Assembly: GCF_963576615.1 (NCBI RefSeq)
Contig: NC_088708.1
Coordinates: forward strand, 29,705,191-29,769,190
Origin: Watersipora subatra
Taxonomy: Eukaryota; Bryozoa; Gymnolaemata; Cheilostomatida; Watersiporidae
Reading direction: 5' to 3'
DNA: 64,000 nucleotides
A program made the translations under genes and the position numbers. Position 1 is the first letter of the stretch. Each line of letters opens with the position of its first letter. Positions 1 through 11,651 of this stretch are shown one piece after another. The notes beneath the pieces are model-generated. The model was given only the letters and a program-made list of their open reading frames with translations, made no database searches and had not been told where the DNA came from.

Positions 1-680
1 CGCAAAAGTATCACAAAACATAGACTAATACTATCACACATATACAACAATGTATTTACATTGATTTCTGTAACATGAAAATTTATTTTGAACAACTCAC
101 TATTTTTCGCAAATAAAAGCTGGACCATTGAAACCTATCAACAGTTGGCTCTTTGTTGTACCAACATCGGTAGGTATTACATGCAGTATTTGAAAACATT
201 ACTCTCAGATGTAACACTTACACTAGCACCAGCACCACATTTTTAATCGTATTGTTTAGTGACAAAATATTGATCTCAGCTAAAGCAACACATAAAATCG
301 CTTTATATGAGTGCTTGATCATCTCGTTATATACAAAACTGTTTATCAGAATACAGAGTTGTTAGGTGTGGTATGTATTGGTTTCATACTGTAACAATTT
401 TTTACAGTATTCTACTAGAGAGTACCATCTGGAGATTGGTATTCCTTTAATTGCAGTACAATCACAAGCAGTAAATTCTCACACAAAAACATTTTAGCGG
501 AGTTTTTTTTCACAACATAGACAAATTGAAAGGTTGAAGCTCGCATAAAAGCATAGCTATCTCGTCTTGTTCAGAATAAACTTACAAATGGAAAATTATT
601 CCTTAATGATAGTGGCTGAATGTTCGCATAATTCAAACTGCCACCTATCGTTATAACAGCGGAGTTTATTTGTCTGTATA
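1..680. other. Intergenic, nothing recognised
   Basis: AT-rich DNA without a long open frame or a similarity I recognise on either strand. It could be the 3' flank or an intron of a gene lying outside the window. Confidence 0.5.
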
Positions 681-1235
681 TTCGGCCATGTATCAACCAA
701 TATACTGTATGTATACGTACAGTTAGTATGTATATATGTACAATTATACGTACTTCACTCGATCCGTATAATTGTACGGATCGCTGCTATACAAGTATGT
801 GTACTTGTATAGCAGCTATGTACATATACAAGTTGCTATGTATATGTACATAGCAACTTTTAGCAACTATGTTGCTAAAAGTTGTAGAACTTTTATCAAC
901 ATCTACAAAGAGCGAACACTCATAAATGTATGCAGCTCTATGGATTTCGTTTCAAAGGCCATCAATTGGAAACTCGCGCTAATGCCCATAATACTCTTTT
1001 TCAACCTTTTCCGGTACGTACATATTAAATTGTACATACTGTAAAATTTTACAAATATACAGTATGTATATTTGTAAAATTCTAAAAAGTTCTGTGTTAT
1101 TTATCTTGTGATATTTATCTACCCATTTACTTGTTTATTTGTCTGTATAATCAGCCATGTATCAACCAATATACAGTATGTATATTTGTAAAATTTTAAT
1201 GTATTTTGTGTATAAGGTATTTATCTACCCATTTA
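665..1235. repeat. Palindrome-rich, internally duplicated block upstream of RPL18
   Basis: Several perfect or near-perfect inverted repeats stand end to end: 761-782, 783-816 (15-bp arms), 818-852, 854-884 (14-bp arms around TAT) and 1046-1080 (14-bp arms). A segment of about 50 bp at 665-717 recurs at 1132-1185, and the motif TTTATCTACCCATTTACT occurs twice (about 1115 and 1211). A copy of the RPL18 leader sits inside the block at 887-1014. No coding potential is evident. Confidence 0.75.
887..1014 (+). promoter_or_regulatory. Duplicate copy of the RPL18 promoter and leader
   Basis: This segment matches 2261-2387 over almost its whole length, including the pyrimidine run CTCTTTTTCAACCTTTTCC at 994-1012 and its approach ACTCGCGCTAATGCCC. 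The copy ends in CCGGTACGT, which could act as a 5' splice site, whereas the true leader continues to the RPL18 ATG. Spliced to RPL18 exon 2 it would lack the start codon, so it is either an inert duplication or a promoter for a noncoding transcript. Confidence 0.6.
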
Positions 1236-2260
1236 CTCAGTGGTGTCTAGCCTTTTATTGCACTTTCTAGATGTGTATAGACTTTTTATATACGGTAATA
1301 ATGTGGGTCAGACTGTTGATAGCATTTATGGTCTTCTTTCAATTGTGAATCTTGTAAAAATTCAACCTTTTATTAAAAATGCTTATGGCTGCCATCTTGT
1401 GCTTAAGTTCCTCTCACCCTCTATTTAATTGTAAGTTAATGTCAAGCTCTAGAAAGGGCACTTTTTGATTCTTTACAATGGCAATACAAGCCAAAAACAC
1501 TACCAACATACTTTCTTTTTTACAAGTAGCTAAACTCAAAGTGCGCTGGCAGAATCAGGATGGCATATATGAACACATACACTAAGCCGGTGTTCCATGG
1601 CAGATTGTATCACACCAGCATTAACTCCATTCTTTGCGCGCCAGCAGGTTCTTTGCACCAGTAGTCTAACCAGTTGCACTAGCTGACAGCTACACCATTC
1701 ATCGGCTGTATTGATGCAGGAACGCTTGTCGTTTTTACTACTTGATCAGTAGCTATAGTTATTACTTTCTGTTAAGGCCAAAAGTGGGATACATTACATC
1801 AATGATATAAAACCTCACACACCTGTGGGGATGTTTATATCATTGATTACATGCAGTTCTGACATGTCTAACTAGGTACTTTAGAATTGCCCTCTCGCTA
1901 ACAGAAAGCTCATATGATAACTCCCAACTAAAACAAGTCAGCCCACTTCAAAATTATATGGTTATTGGCTATTATTATATGGTTATTGCCTTATCGGTTT
2001 TACAATCATGAAATCTTTTATTTTAAATTGCGATCCTGATAGAATTTAAGTTACAGAAAGGCAGTCTTGGCTAAAACACATCCAGTAGCTTGTAATACAC
2101 AATAACTTTGTAATCTAACATCTTTGCGTTGAATTAAAGCAACAGTGTTTAAAATGTAAATTATCTTCTCATATTTTATTGTTTTTCTTGAAACACTACT
2201 GATTTGCTCAAATATTTTTAACGTTTTTCGACTTATTGGTTGACTACGCGCTGCTGATAG
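1236..2260. other. Intergenic, nothing recognised apart from one hairpin
   Basis: Open frames at 1240-1428 (+) and 2051-2275 (-) show no motif or splice context that I recognise. A hairpin with arms of about 15 bp lies at 1799-1847 (ATCAATGATATAAA and its complement). Confidence 0.4.
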
Positions 2261-2403
2261 AGCTTTTAGCAACATCTACAAATAGCGAACACTCATAGAT
2301 CCACCGCAACTCTATGGATTTAGTTTCGGTGCAATCAATTGGAAACTCGCGCTACTGCCCATAATACTCTTTTTCAACCTTTTCCGGTTTAGTGTTCAAT
2401 ATG
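2261..2403 (+). promoter_or_regulatory. RPL18 core promoter and TOP leader
   Basis: The pyrimidine tract CTCTTTTTCAACCTTTTCC at 2367-2385 lies 16 bases before the start codon. This is the layout expected of a 5' terminal oligopyrimidine (TOP) mRNA, the class that includes ribosomal protein transcripts and is under mTOR-linked translational control. The transcription start itself is inferred to be at C2367 or C2369. Confidence 0.6.
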
Positions 2404-5400
2404 GTAAGAAATATGATCTTTTGTAGTCTTTTTTTATCCATTTATATTGCTACAATCAAAATATATGAACAGTAATAAAACTCGGGATATACATGTTCAA
2501 AATATTGTTTGATCATTTGTTGGATCATTATACACTCAATCTATCGGCATTTTTACGTTTAAATGATGTTTTATACACACTGCCTTAAGTGCCCTTGATA
2601 ATCTTCGCAGGGCATTGACATTAATCACAAGCATGACCGAAAGGTCCGCAGGACAGAACCCAAGAGCGAAGACATTTATCTGCGTCTGCTGGTTAAGGTA
2701 AGCCATATGCTTGGTAAATACATCGAGTTTCTGAGACTTCATCTGGTTGTTACGCGCCAGAGTGTTTGTGGTGTTTATTTAATCAGTCGTTTAGGACTCA
2801 CAAATCATGAATGCTAATATGGTCACAGATAACTATCTGTATCGTGCACTCGTTTAACTTGAGACATGGTGTGTTGGGTTGCTAATATCCTAAACAGTCT
2901 ATGACAGGAGGATATTAAGATAACAACTAACAGTTGTTGACCAATCCGTGCCACATTCTGCATTTTCTTACTGGTGTGATACTTATTGGTGTTCTCGTGT
3001 GTATGTTCGGAACGATATTTCTCTCTGATATTTATGTCGCCAACTTAAAACTACCTTTGTTGATGTTCTGCTAAAACTACATCACTAGTATGACAATAAT
3101 GATGAACACCGAGCTCGCCGAAATAGATGGGCTATTAAACTTTCAAGAACCGAATATCACTGTGTTTGGATGCAAGGTTTTTGACATTCATTTTTGTAAA
3201 TGGTTATGTTTGAACACATACATGTGCTATGAGATGGTTTAGCATTTGTTCTAGATTAGCCTATAGTCGCGGCAACACTGTTTGTTTCATAAATTACCAT
3301 CCGTTACACATCATTCATAAAAAAGTCCTCTATCCATTTCTCCCAGGGTTTAATAGTTTTTCAATCACAAACTTTTGTTTGATCAACTGATTTAGGGAAT
3401 GTAAAACTATCCCTGAAAGCTGAAAATGTGTTCCACTATGTTAGACAGCTATACGACCTAGATGGAATGCAAGCTCTGTAGTACATGATTGCATGGTTGT
3501 ATGTAGTACATGCGAGTGCAAAGGAAGGTCACACTCAATGAATGATATTTTTTGGTCTCTGTTGGTATCCTAAAACAAAATTAGTGTCAGGAAAACTACA
3601 GACCGAATGTTTTCTTGCATGTATTGAACCTGGATTGAATATCAAAATAATTAGTGACCTTTTTGTATGTCAAATATGTTCATTGATATGCAGCGGATAG
3701 TCTCCTCAGTTTTCAGTTCTCATTAATCTCATATTATTTATTTTCAATGCTAGAAACCGTCAAGCGATTAGATTTATTTGATAAATTAGTTAATATGGTA
3801 ACTGTGTAGGTGGCAAAACAGGTTATTTTTGTGTTTAGTAAAGGCCCTTTTTGATAAGCTCACGAAGAGCTTTTTTGCAATCTGAAGTTGGCTTGCTAGG
3901 TACAAGACAAACTTGTAGGGCTCAAGTGTGTCTTGAAAGATGTTAAATTATTGTTTCATTATGAAGCTGTTACTGGTAGATGTATATTGAACATGTAATC
4001 GTATTAAGACCACAATATTACTGTACATTTTTTGATGTTGAAAGATTAATATTAGGCTACTGTAAATTTTTTATGTTGAAGGACAGGCTAATTTAAAGAT
4101 GAGAAGTAGTATTGTTTATAAGGGTAGACTTGTAGTGTGATTTGTACCGTAAATCTTCATGTATAAGCCACCACCATGTGAAAGCCGCACTTTGAAGGTT
4201 GTTTTTTGAGTTAAAAGTATACAATGTGTATAAGCTGCCTGTGGTTTTTCCTTTTATTCAACTCACTTATTTAACCTAGCTAACTCTACTGCCTTTGCGA
4301 GATATGTGTTACATCTTGAGCAAATTGCTCTATGGTAAACAAGTACCATATCGTCAATCCCATTTTGTAGCACATGTCATCGGAAAGTACAAAATGAGAC
4401 CCTGTGTTTCAATGCGTAAGTGTGAACATAACTTTTAAAACTACCAACTGAATTCAGTGTTGGAGATGTCGCCTGACAATGACCGCGATTAATGACCTCA
4501 TTACGCTGGTATATGTTATAGACATTTCCTAGTGTTTTATTGTTGAATAAATTAATTTTATCATTTGCAAATTTTCACAGGTAATTCAAATTATGTTAAT
4601 AGTTAAATATAAAGCCTGTTGTTTTATTAACATTTTATATACTGTATATCATTGCATATAAGCCGATTCTAGAATGCAGAAAAAATTATCAGACTAAGGC
4701 TTATGCGTGCGTAAGTCTAATTAAAAGCAAATGAAAAGACATTATGCTAAATTGATTTCAACGACAACTCAAAAAAAAAAACTCAAAACAAACTCAACTC
4801 AAAACAAAAATGGTTAAATAGTGTAGTTATGTGCAGGTGAAAAAACTTTGAGCCAAAAAATGGTGTGAAATCGCTTTATGTTTAAAAATTTACTCGCTAC
4901 TAAGAGCATAAAAATTAAATCCGGCCTAGCAAACTATCAGTTTAGGTTGTAGGCGCATTTGCTAGGATGAGCAGTAAAAGAATTATGAAGATCCATGCAC
5001 CGCTACAAGCTGAGATAATCGTGATTATGCAAAAACTACTATTACTGCAGTCAGACTCGGTTAGATAATAGAAAAATCATTATTATTTGATGTATCGTTC
5101 ACCCTTTATTTAAAGTCTAGTACTTACCTGTAAGTAAATCTTATGATTGCATTTGCTCTTGAGACTCATCTTGAACTAGTGGTAAAGTTGTAGAGATAAA
5201 GCTGTAGAGTTGGAATATAATATTAATATTATTAATTACAGTCAAACATGGATAACTCGAACTTCACGGGACCGAGCAAAAGTGTTCGAATTATCAGAGC
5301 GTTCAAGTTATCAGAGCACTGTCACAAGTACATGTATTTACTTATTTATTAGTAGATACATGTACATATGCAAACTATAATATAAATCAAAAGCACAAAT

Positions 5401-8400
5401 GGCTTGTTTCAAATTAAATGCTTCTAATGTAAAGTTTAAAACGTTTTTATCAAAAAGTATAGAGATTTTTCTATCACTTGAGATTGGTTTGTTGTTTGAG
5501 GTGATGTTATTGCCAGGACGGTTTTTTAGATTGACATTGGCAAAACTTGATCGTTGTTGAAATGCTCAAAAGAAAAGACATCTTTTTCTTTTGAGCGTTT
5601 TACCCACGATCAATTTTGCCGATTTTTCTTGAAGTTTATGCAACTTCAAGAAAAAGTTACCAAAGAAAAATCCCTTACTTTACCTGGGATTCGTTAAGAG
5701 CAACACTCCGAGGCAGTTCAATTAAAAATTTTACGAGTTTTAACGGTACATTGTATATCACTCACGCTTTTTGAATGGATACTTATTGAATGTACACAGG
5801 TATTCTGTGTTTAGGTCAAACGATGAATAGTTTTTTAGCTAAAGGCCGGTTCACACTATATCGCCGTATCTCGGCGTTTCCCTTTCGGCGTTCATCGTCG
5901 ATTATGTGAACCGTGAATTGATGGCATCGACGAAGCATCGCGGACACGTCGGGAAAGTTTGCAGCTGTCAAACTTTCCCGATAGTTCGCGGAGCATCGAC
6001 GACAGCACGTGTAATGTGAACCATTTCGGCGAAGACAATTCGCGATCGCGGATAGCATGGTTTCTGTTTATGATAGTTGCTGCAGGACTATATTACACTC
6101 GTTGGACTAGCAGGGACCAGAGACACACGACACCATTTTTATACTGACTCGTTTTGTTTATGATAAATTTATGAAAATATTCTTGTAAGGCCTATGTATA
6201 TTTACTCACCGAAAAAAACATTTCACAGTTCTCATTGCGCAATGTATAATAGAGTGCGTTAAATTGTCCTTCTTGATTTCTTCTAGGCTAGACGCACCCA
6301 CCATCTTCTTTTATGCCTCTTTCATGTGTAAAGCTCTGCTGTTGTCTAAGTCGGTTGCTTCGTCTGAGCAATGCTAAGACAAGTACTTTTCTTAGTTTTA
6401 ATTTTCTATCCATCGTCAACAAAAGCGACCACTCGATGCGCGTGGTACTAGCTTTTGCTACTAAACCGAAACGCGAATGTTTACGCATGTCTCAATGGTC
6501 TGTTATTAATTAGGCCACGCCCATCGCTGACGCTCCAGTGACCGCGTTAGATATGAGAACGTAATGTCGACGACTGTTCCCTGATACAAATGCGGATGGC
6601 TTTGTGCTAGTGTGAACATTGTCATCATCGACAATCACCGAACTATTGTTGCATCAACGCCGAGATACGGCGACATAGTGTGAACCAGCCTTAAGACAAC
6701 GCATACGTTTAATAAAAACAAATTTTAAGACGTTTTAAACATTCAACATTCCGACGTTGATTCAACACGGAATCAACGTCGGAAAACTATTCGTCACGGG
6801 CTAGCCGGGTCACGCACTCAAGGATTTTCGCCACGCACATACAAAACAACATGCTGTTTTTGTTTTGTATGTGCGTGGCGAAAATCCTTGCGCGCGTGAC
6901 CCGGCAAGCCCGTGCTATTAATCGTATAGCAGTATAAATCAAATTTGACCAAACCTGTAGAAAAGTCGTTGACAAAATTATTTTGCCGATGGTGGTGATA
7001 ACAACGCTTATGAATTACGAAAAGATGAGGTTTACCTCTATGGCTTTGAATAAAGTGATTTTCTAAAGCGATAACAACCGTTTCGGTAGCCGTTGGGCAA
7101 AAAAACAGTTCGAATTAACGGTGTTGAGTTCGAGTTATCTATAGCAATTTATCATTACGTGGGAACGGACCAAAGAAACCGTTCGAATTAACCATGTGTT
7201 CGAGCTATCCGTGGACGAGTTATCCATGTTTGACTGTATATTGTTGAAAACAAGATGATTCTCAATTTTTGTTGATACGGTGGATTTTTCTTACACAAAC
7301 TTTAGAGAAAGTCTTATTGGACTGTTTTAGGAGCTCCAACATATAGCAAACTGGTACTCATTTAAAAGCTTAAAAAGTGTACTTTCGGAATATTGCAACC
7401 GAATTACGACATAGCAAATGACTTTTAACACATCGCTTAAACAATCTAAAATTCGGGCTTGGGTCTGAAAGGCTTAATTCCAAACTTAGTGAGTGGGAAT
7501 TTCGCAGGTATAATTTCTATACCGTGTGTAAGCCGCATCCCAAACTTTTATACAAAATTTTGGGTTCAAATAGGTGTGGTTTCCATACCTGTGGGTTTGC
7601 GGTAGTTCTCAGATGGCTCCGATTTACTTTTATCCAATATGATTGTTACCATGTAAATAACTTATATTTTTATTTTATTTATGGAAATTAACTTGTGATA
7701 TTTGTAAATTTTAGCTGTACAGATTTCTGGCTCGGAGGACCAACTCAAGGTTCAACAAAGTTGTTTTGAGAAGACTTTTTATGAGCCGGATTAATAGACC
7801 ACCTTTATCGGTATCTCGTCTTGCAAAGAATATGGCCAAAGGTGGTCGAGATGGTAAAACTGCGGTAGTTATCGGTTCCATCACTGATGATGTCAGAATG
7901 TTCAAGGTTCCCAAGCTCAAGGTGGGTTATTGTACTGAATTAAACAATAGTTGAACATTCACTTCCTCTGATAAGGTTTTTTTCATCCAGTCTTTCTTTT
8001 GTAACTTGTGTTTTCACGTGTCGATATGTTGGGCTGATTAAAAAAAAATTCAGCGGAATGTCAGAGCTAATGACTGATACCAAATTGTTCTGCTTATTTA
8101 CTTTAGTAAGATCTATTGACCATATTCAAGTGATACTTTTGGAGTACTATGTGAGTTTTTTAGTCTGATAGCTTGCCATCACAAAATTTCAACTGAATCG
8201 TCTTCCCTGTGCAGGTCTGTGCTCTGAGAGTCACCGACGGTGCAAGATCTCGCATTATTGAGGCAGGTGGTGAGATTATCACTTTAGATCAATTGGCGTT
8301 GAGGTCCCCTAAGGGACAGAACTGCGTTCTGATGCAAGGGTGCAGACGCAACAGAGAAGCCGTTCGTCATTTTGGCAAAGCTCCTGGTGTGCCTGGAAGC

Positions 8401-8852
8401 CACGCCAAGTGAGTGTTACCTATTTGATATCTTATTGAGCCTATGTAGCGCGTCATTGTATCATTTAGATGCATTGACAAATATTCTGTTAACAGCCACT
8501 TGTTTGCATTCCCTTAGTTGTTAACCGATTAGCTTTTCGCTATAATGGTGAACAGGTTGCAATGCGTAACATGATGCAATAATTACTCTTGTGTTTGTGC
8601 TTCCATATATCTATGCTGCCATCTGATCTCATAAACAAGTGTATAAAACTTAACATAGTAATTGTATTTACAGGTGTATGTCACCAGCTTTTAAGAAGCT
8701 AGTTTTCTTTGAACATTCTTTCAAGTCATTTTTTATATATTTGTATATATATATATATAATGGCTTTATTTTGTAGGCCTTATGTAAGGAGTAAAGGACG
8801 TAAATTCGAGAAAGCTAGAGGAAGAAGATCCAGCCGGGCTTACAAGGCCTAA
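2401..8852 (+). CDS. RPL18: 60S ribosomal protein L18 (eL18), 5 exons
   Basis: eL18 is a structural protein of the large cytosolic ribosomal subunit. Coding exons are 2401-2403, 2611-2697, 7715-7921, 8215-8408 and 8777-8852. All introns are GT-AG, and the phases join to 188 residues, the same length as human RPL18. Exon 1 contributes only the ATG, immediately followed by the donor GTAAGA. Recognisable segments are [19 protein letters not shown] at the start, [35 protein letters not shown], and the basic end [13 protein letters not shown] before TAA. A poly(A) signal AATAAA lies at 8887-8892. Intron 2 is 5 kb and holds nested mobile elements. The 3' end faces the Ly6-like gene, whose stop is about 310 bp away. 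Identification is secure. Confidence 0.97.
5842..6692. mobile_element. Nested MITE of about 850 bp with 35-bp inverted ends
   Basis: The left end begins AAGGCCGGTTCACACTATAT and continues through CGCCGTATCTCGGCG. The right end is its near-perfect complement, finishing GTGTGAACCAGCCTT. Inside is a 12-bp perfect hairpin around 5949-5979 (CGGGAAAGTTTG). The target duplication is not clear and no transposase is visible, so the family is left open. Confidence 0.75.
6750..6914. repeat. Two adjacent hairpins, 34 bp and 120 bp
   Basis: The first hairpin has 14-bp perfect arms (TCCGACGTTGATTC, 6750-6763 and 6770-6783). The second is a palindrome of about 120 bp (6795-6914), with arms containing GGATTTTCGCCACGCACATA and its complement and a loop near 6852. 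Together they form a small foldback unit inside copy A of the TA-flanked element. Confidence 0.7.
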
Positions 8853-9165
8853 GAGTTGTTGCTTGTCACTGTTTAGATTTAAGATCAATAAACAAATTCG
8901 TGCTGTACTCTGTTAGGTTTTACTGTCTTGATTCTAACACTGCATCCGATTGACTTGACGAATGTTGACTCATTTCAAGTGGTGTCTTGTGATAAATTCT
9001 ATTAGTAGTTGAAAAAAAATGGGTACAAAATATCATTTAAAATACAAGAACATACTGAAAGAAATAATATAAAATGGAATGCCTTTCTGCGGAATGTTTA
9101 CATGGACTATAAAATGTGAAATATTACATTATACAAGCTATTGCTTGGTTATGCAGCTCTCCAGC

Positions 9166-11601
9166 TCAGTAGAGACACACACTAATAGACAGAAAAGCAA
9201 TTACAGTTGCCACCGCTGAGATGGTTGGTATGGTTCCAGTGTTGCAGCCATCTGCAGAGCATGTGTATACGCAGGCTCTGTACACTCTGTCGTGATCAGG
9301 ATATGTTATATATTGACAAATGTTATGCATATCCCTGGAAGAGCACATCCTGCGTGTACCAACGACACCTGTGAAAAGGTACAATTGGTTAGAATATGAA
9401 TTGCTACAGCATACAGATTGAGTTTTGACAGTTTGACCGAAATGAAACAAACCCAGGCTGCATCCAGATGTACATTGATATGTACATGCATAGTTACTGT
9501 TCAATTCTTTTCAGTAAGGGACAGAAACATCTACATTATGCAACTTATTTTTACCAGAAAGCAATGCTTAACTAATCGGTCACACCATGTTTTTTATGTT
9601 TCCATAAAAAGGTCGGACGCGTATGATTGTAATGAAGAATTGGTACATATTCTTCATTGTAAAAACATTGATATTACACAATAAACTTCTATTCACACCA
9701 AGTGTTTTTGCAATATTTTTACAGATAAAATACCTTAAGTATTAAAAAATGTGCACAAAGCATGATGTAACCATGAACCTAGTGGTAATGCAATGCTTGT
9801 GTTTACAGCAGATCTTTAGCAACTGCCATCTATCCAAACCAATTATGAACTGTCAAATTTGTTAGATGGCCTTGGAAGTAATTACAACTAAAGGAAAATC
9901 TTTAAATTCATATTAGCAAGTGCTATATTCAGAGGCTGAAAGGTTTACCTGCAACAAAATTCACAATACAGTTATTTGGTATTAAGAGATACAACATGTT
10001 TTACTCTGCTGTATTGTAAGTGCAAAATATGTGGAAATGCGATTACAAGCTCTTTAAAGCTCAAAAACGAACAGTTGATCGCAGCCATCACGAAACAGCT
10101 GTAAATCGGAATCTGTTTATTTTCCTGACGTAGTCATTACATTTGGCTATTGTTTTGTCTAGTGATGTTCTCACATAAATTGAAAGGCCTATAAAAGGCT
10201 CAATATAAAACTTCTCATAGCACTAGTTTATGACAAACACTTCGGGTTTCACCGAAGACCCCGTATTAAATATAGATACTCGCTACATTAAAGTTTTGTT
10301 TCAGCTTGGTCTAATCGTCTAGTCGTAACCTGATCATGAGACCCATACTTCACGAATAATTTCTGCAGCATTTTTCGTGAACTATATGAACATATTTCGT
10401 GAACATATTTAGGCCAGTGCATGAAACTTGTCTCAGAACAGCGTCGCTATGATATGATAAACAAATACAGGTACCAACGAGCAGTGCATTCTCCATCTTG
10501 ACTGACATAAGCATTCCAACAGTGCAAAATCATACAAATTAAAGGCACAAGATAGCATAAGTATTGGAAAGTGAGACATCTATCTAAGATAGATGTCTAT
10601 TAGAACCCTTATTATAGAACCCTTTTACTATCGCAGAACTGCCTTGAAAAAACTATGTTCCCTAAAGAAACCTGCCGAGACTCAACTGTATAGTGTTATA
10701 GAACATTCTGGAAGCTCTCAAATCATAAATATAGTCTAAAGCTGTTCAATGTCTACCTGCGCTATGCATTCAATTTCAGAGTTGTTTTCTATTGAAAACT
10801 GAATGAAACCAAATCTTCACTTGTTACTTTGGTTTACTCAGATGGGCATTATGAACCACATCGAACCGAGATTTGTATATTTATTAATAAATAAAAAACA
10901 AATAATTAATATTTGCAAAAAATGTTTAATGGTGACATTTTCAATTATATCAGTATAATTAATTAACCAATACAATTTAAAAATGTTATCCTCTTTAAAA
11001 TTTAATGAATCAACATCAAATTAATTAATTTAAAAAACAATTGAATAAATATATATAAAAAATTACAATGTGCTAAGGACAAATACAATCAATGAAGATT
11101 AATGCCATAATATGATATTACAAATATAAGTCTCTTAACTACAAAACATCACATAAATTAATTTGGCAAGGGTCGAGACTATTGCTACAATTTGGAACAA
11201 AAAAACTCTAAACACTTTTGCTGACCGATCAATACTTTCACGAAGATTTGCTTAGAAAGCTGCTGTGTGGGCACGCACAAACACTGAATCGAATTGTCAT
11301 GTACTATTCAGTTCATATGCAGTTGTCTTCTCCTTCTGAATTGGTGAACCGAGAGAGAACAATTCTTAAAAAACTGATGCACTCAAGTAGTTATCCAGCA
11401 TTAAAATGTACCCATGCTACAGGTGAATGTAGGTGAATGTCGTACTGTAGGTGAATGTCCTGCGTCGCATGGGTATTAAAAACCACCTTATAAACAATGA
11501 GCAATAATGTAGTTGCCTGCCACTTACCATTAGCTTGGCACATTGCCAATGGTTAGTTGAGCAAGCTTACTAATAGGAGGCCGTTATTTGCACCCATATA
11601 A

Positions 11602-11651
<50 letters not shown>

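Larger units (their letters stand above)
5239..7236. mobile_element. TA-flanked MITE-like DNA transposon, copy A (pogo/Tigger-like ends), with a nested insertion
   Basis: The left end CAGTCAAACATGGATAACTC and the right end GAGTTATCCATGTTTGACTG are inverted repeats, each flanked by TA, as in the Tc1/mariner-pogo superfamily. No transposase frame was found, so the element is non-autonomous. The second copy at 24856-25616 lacks the stretch from about 5645 to 6935, which holds element 5842-6692 and the hairpins at 6750-6914. The element lies in RPL18 intron 2. The superfamily is inferred from the ends and the TA target. Confidence 0.75.

Noticed and set aside
1240-1428. 62-codon frame as a gene or transposon fragment
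   Set aside because: No motif is recognised and no splice or start context supports it. The length is not unusual for chance.
8571-8626. C/D-box snoRNA in RPL18 intron 4
   Set aside because: An ATGATGC and a CTGA lie about 45 bases apart, but the C box has a mismatch and I see no terminal stem.
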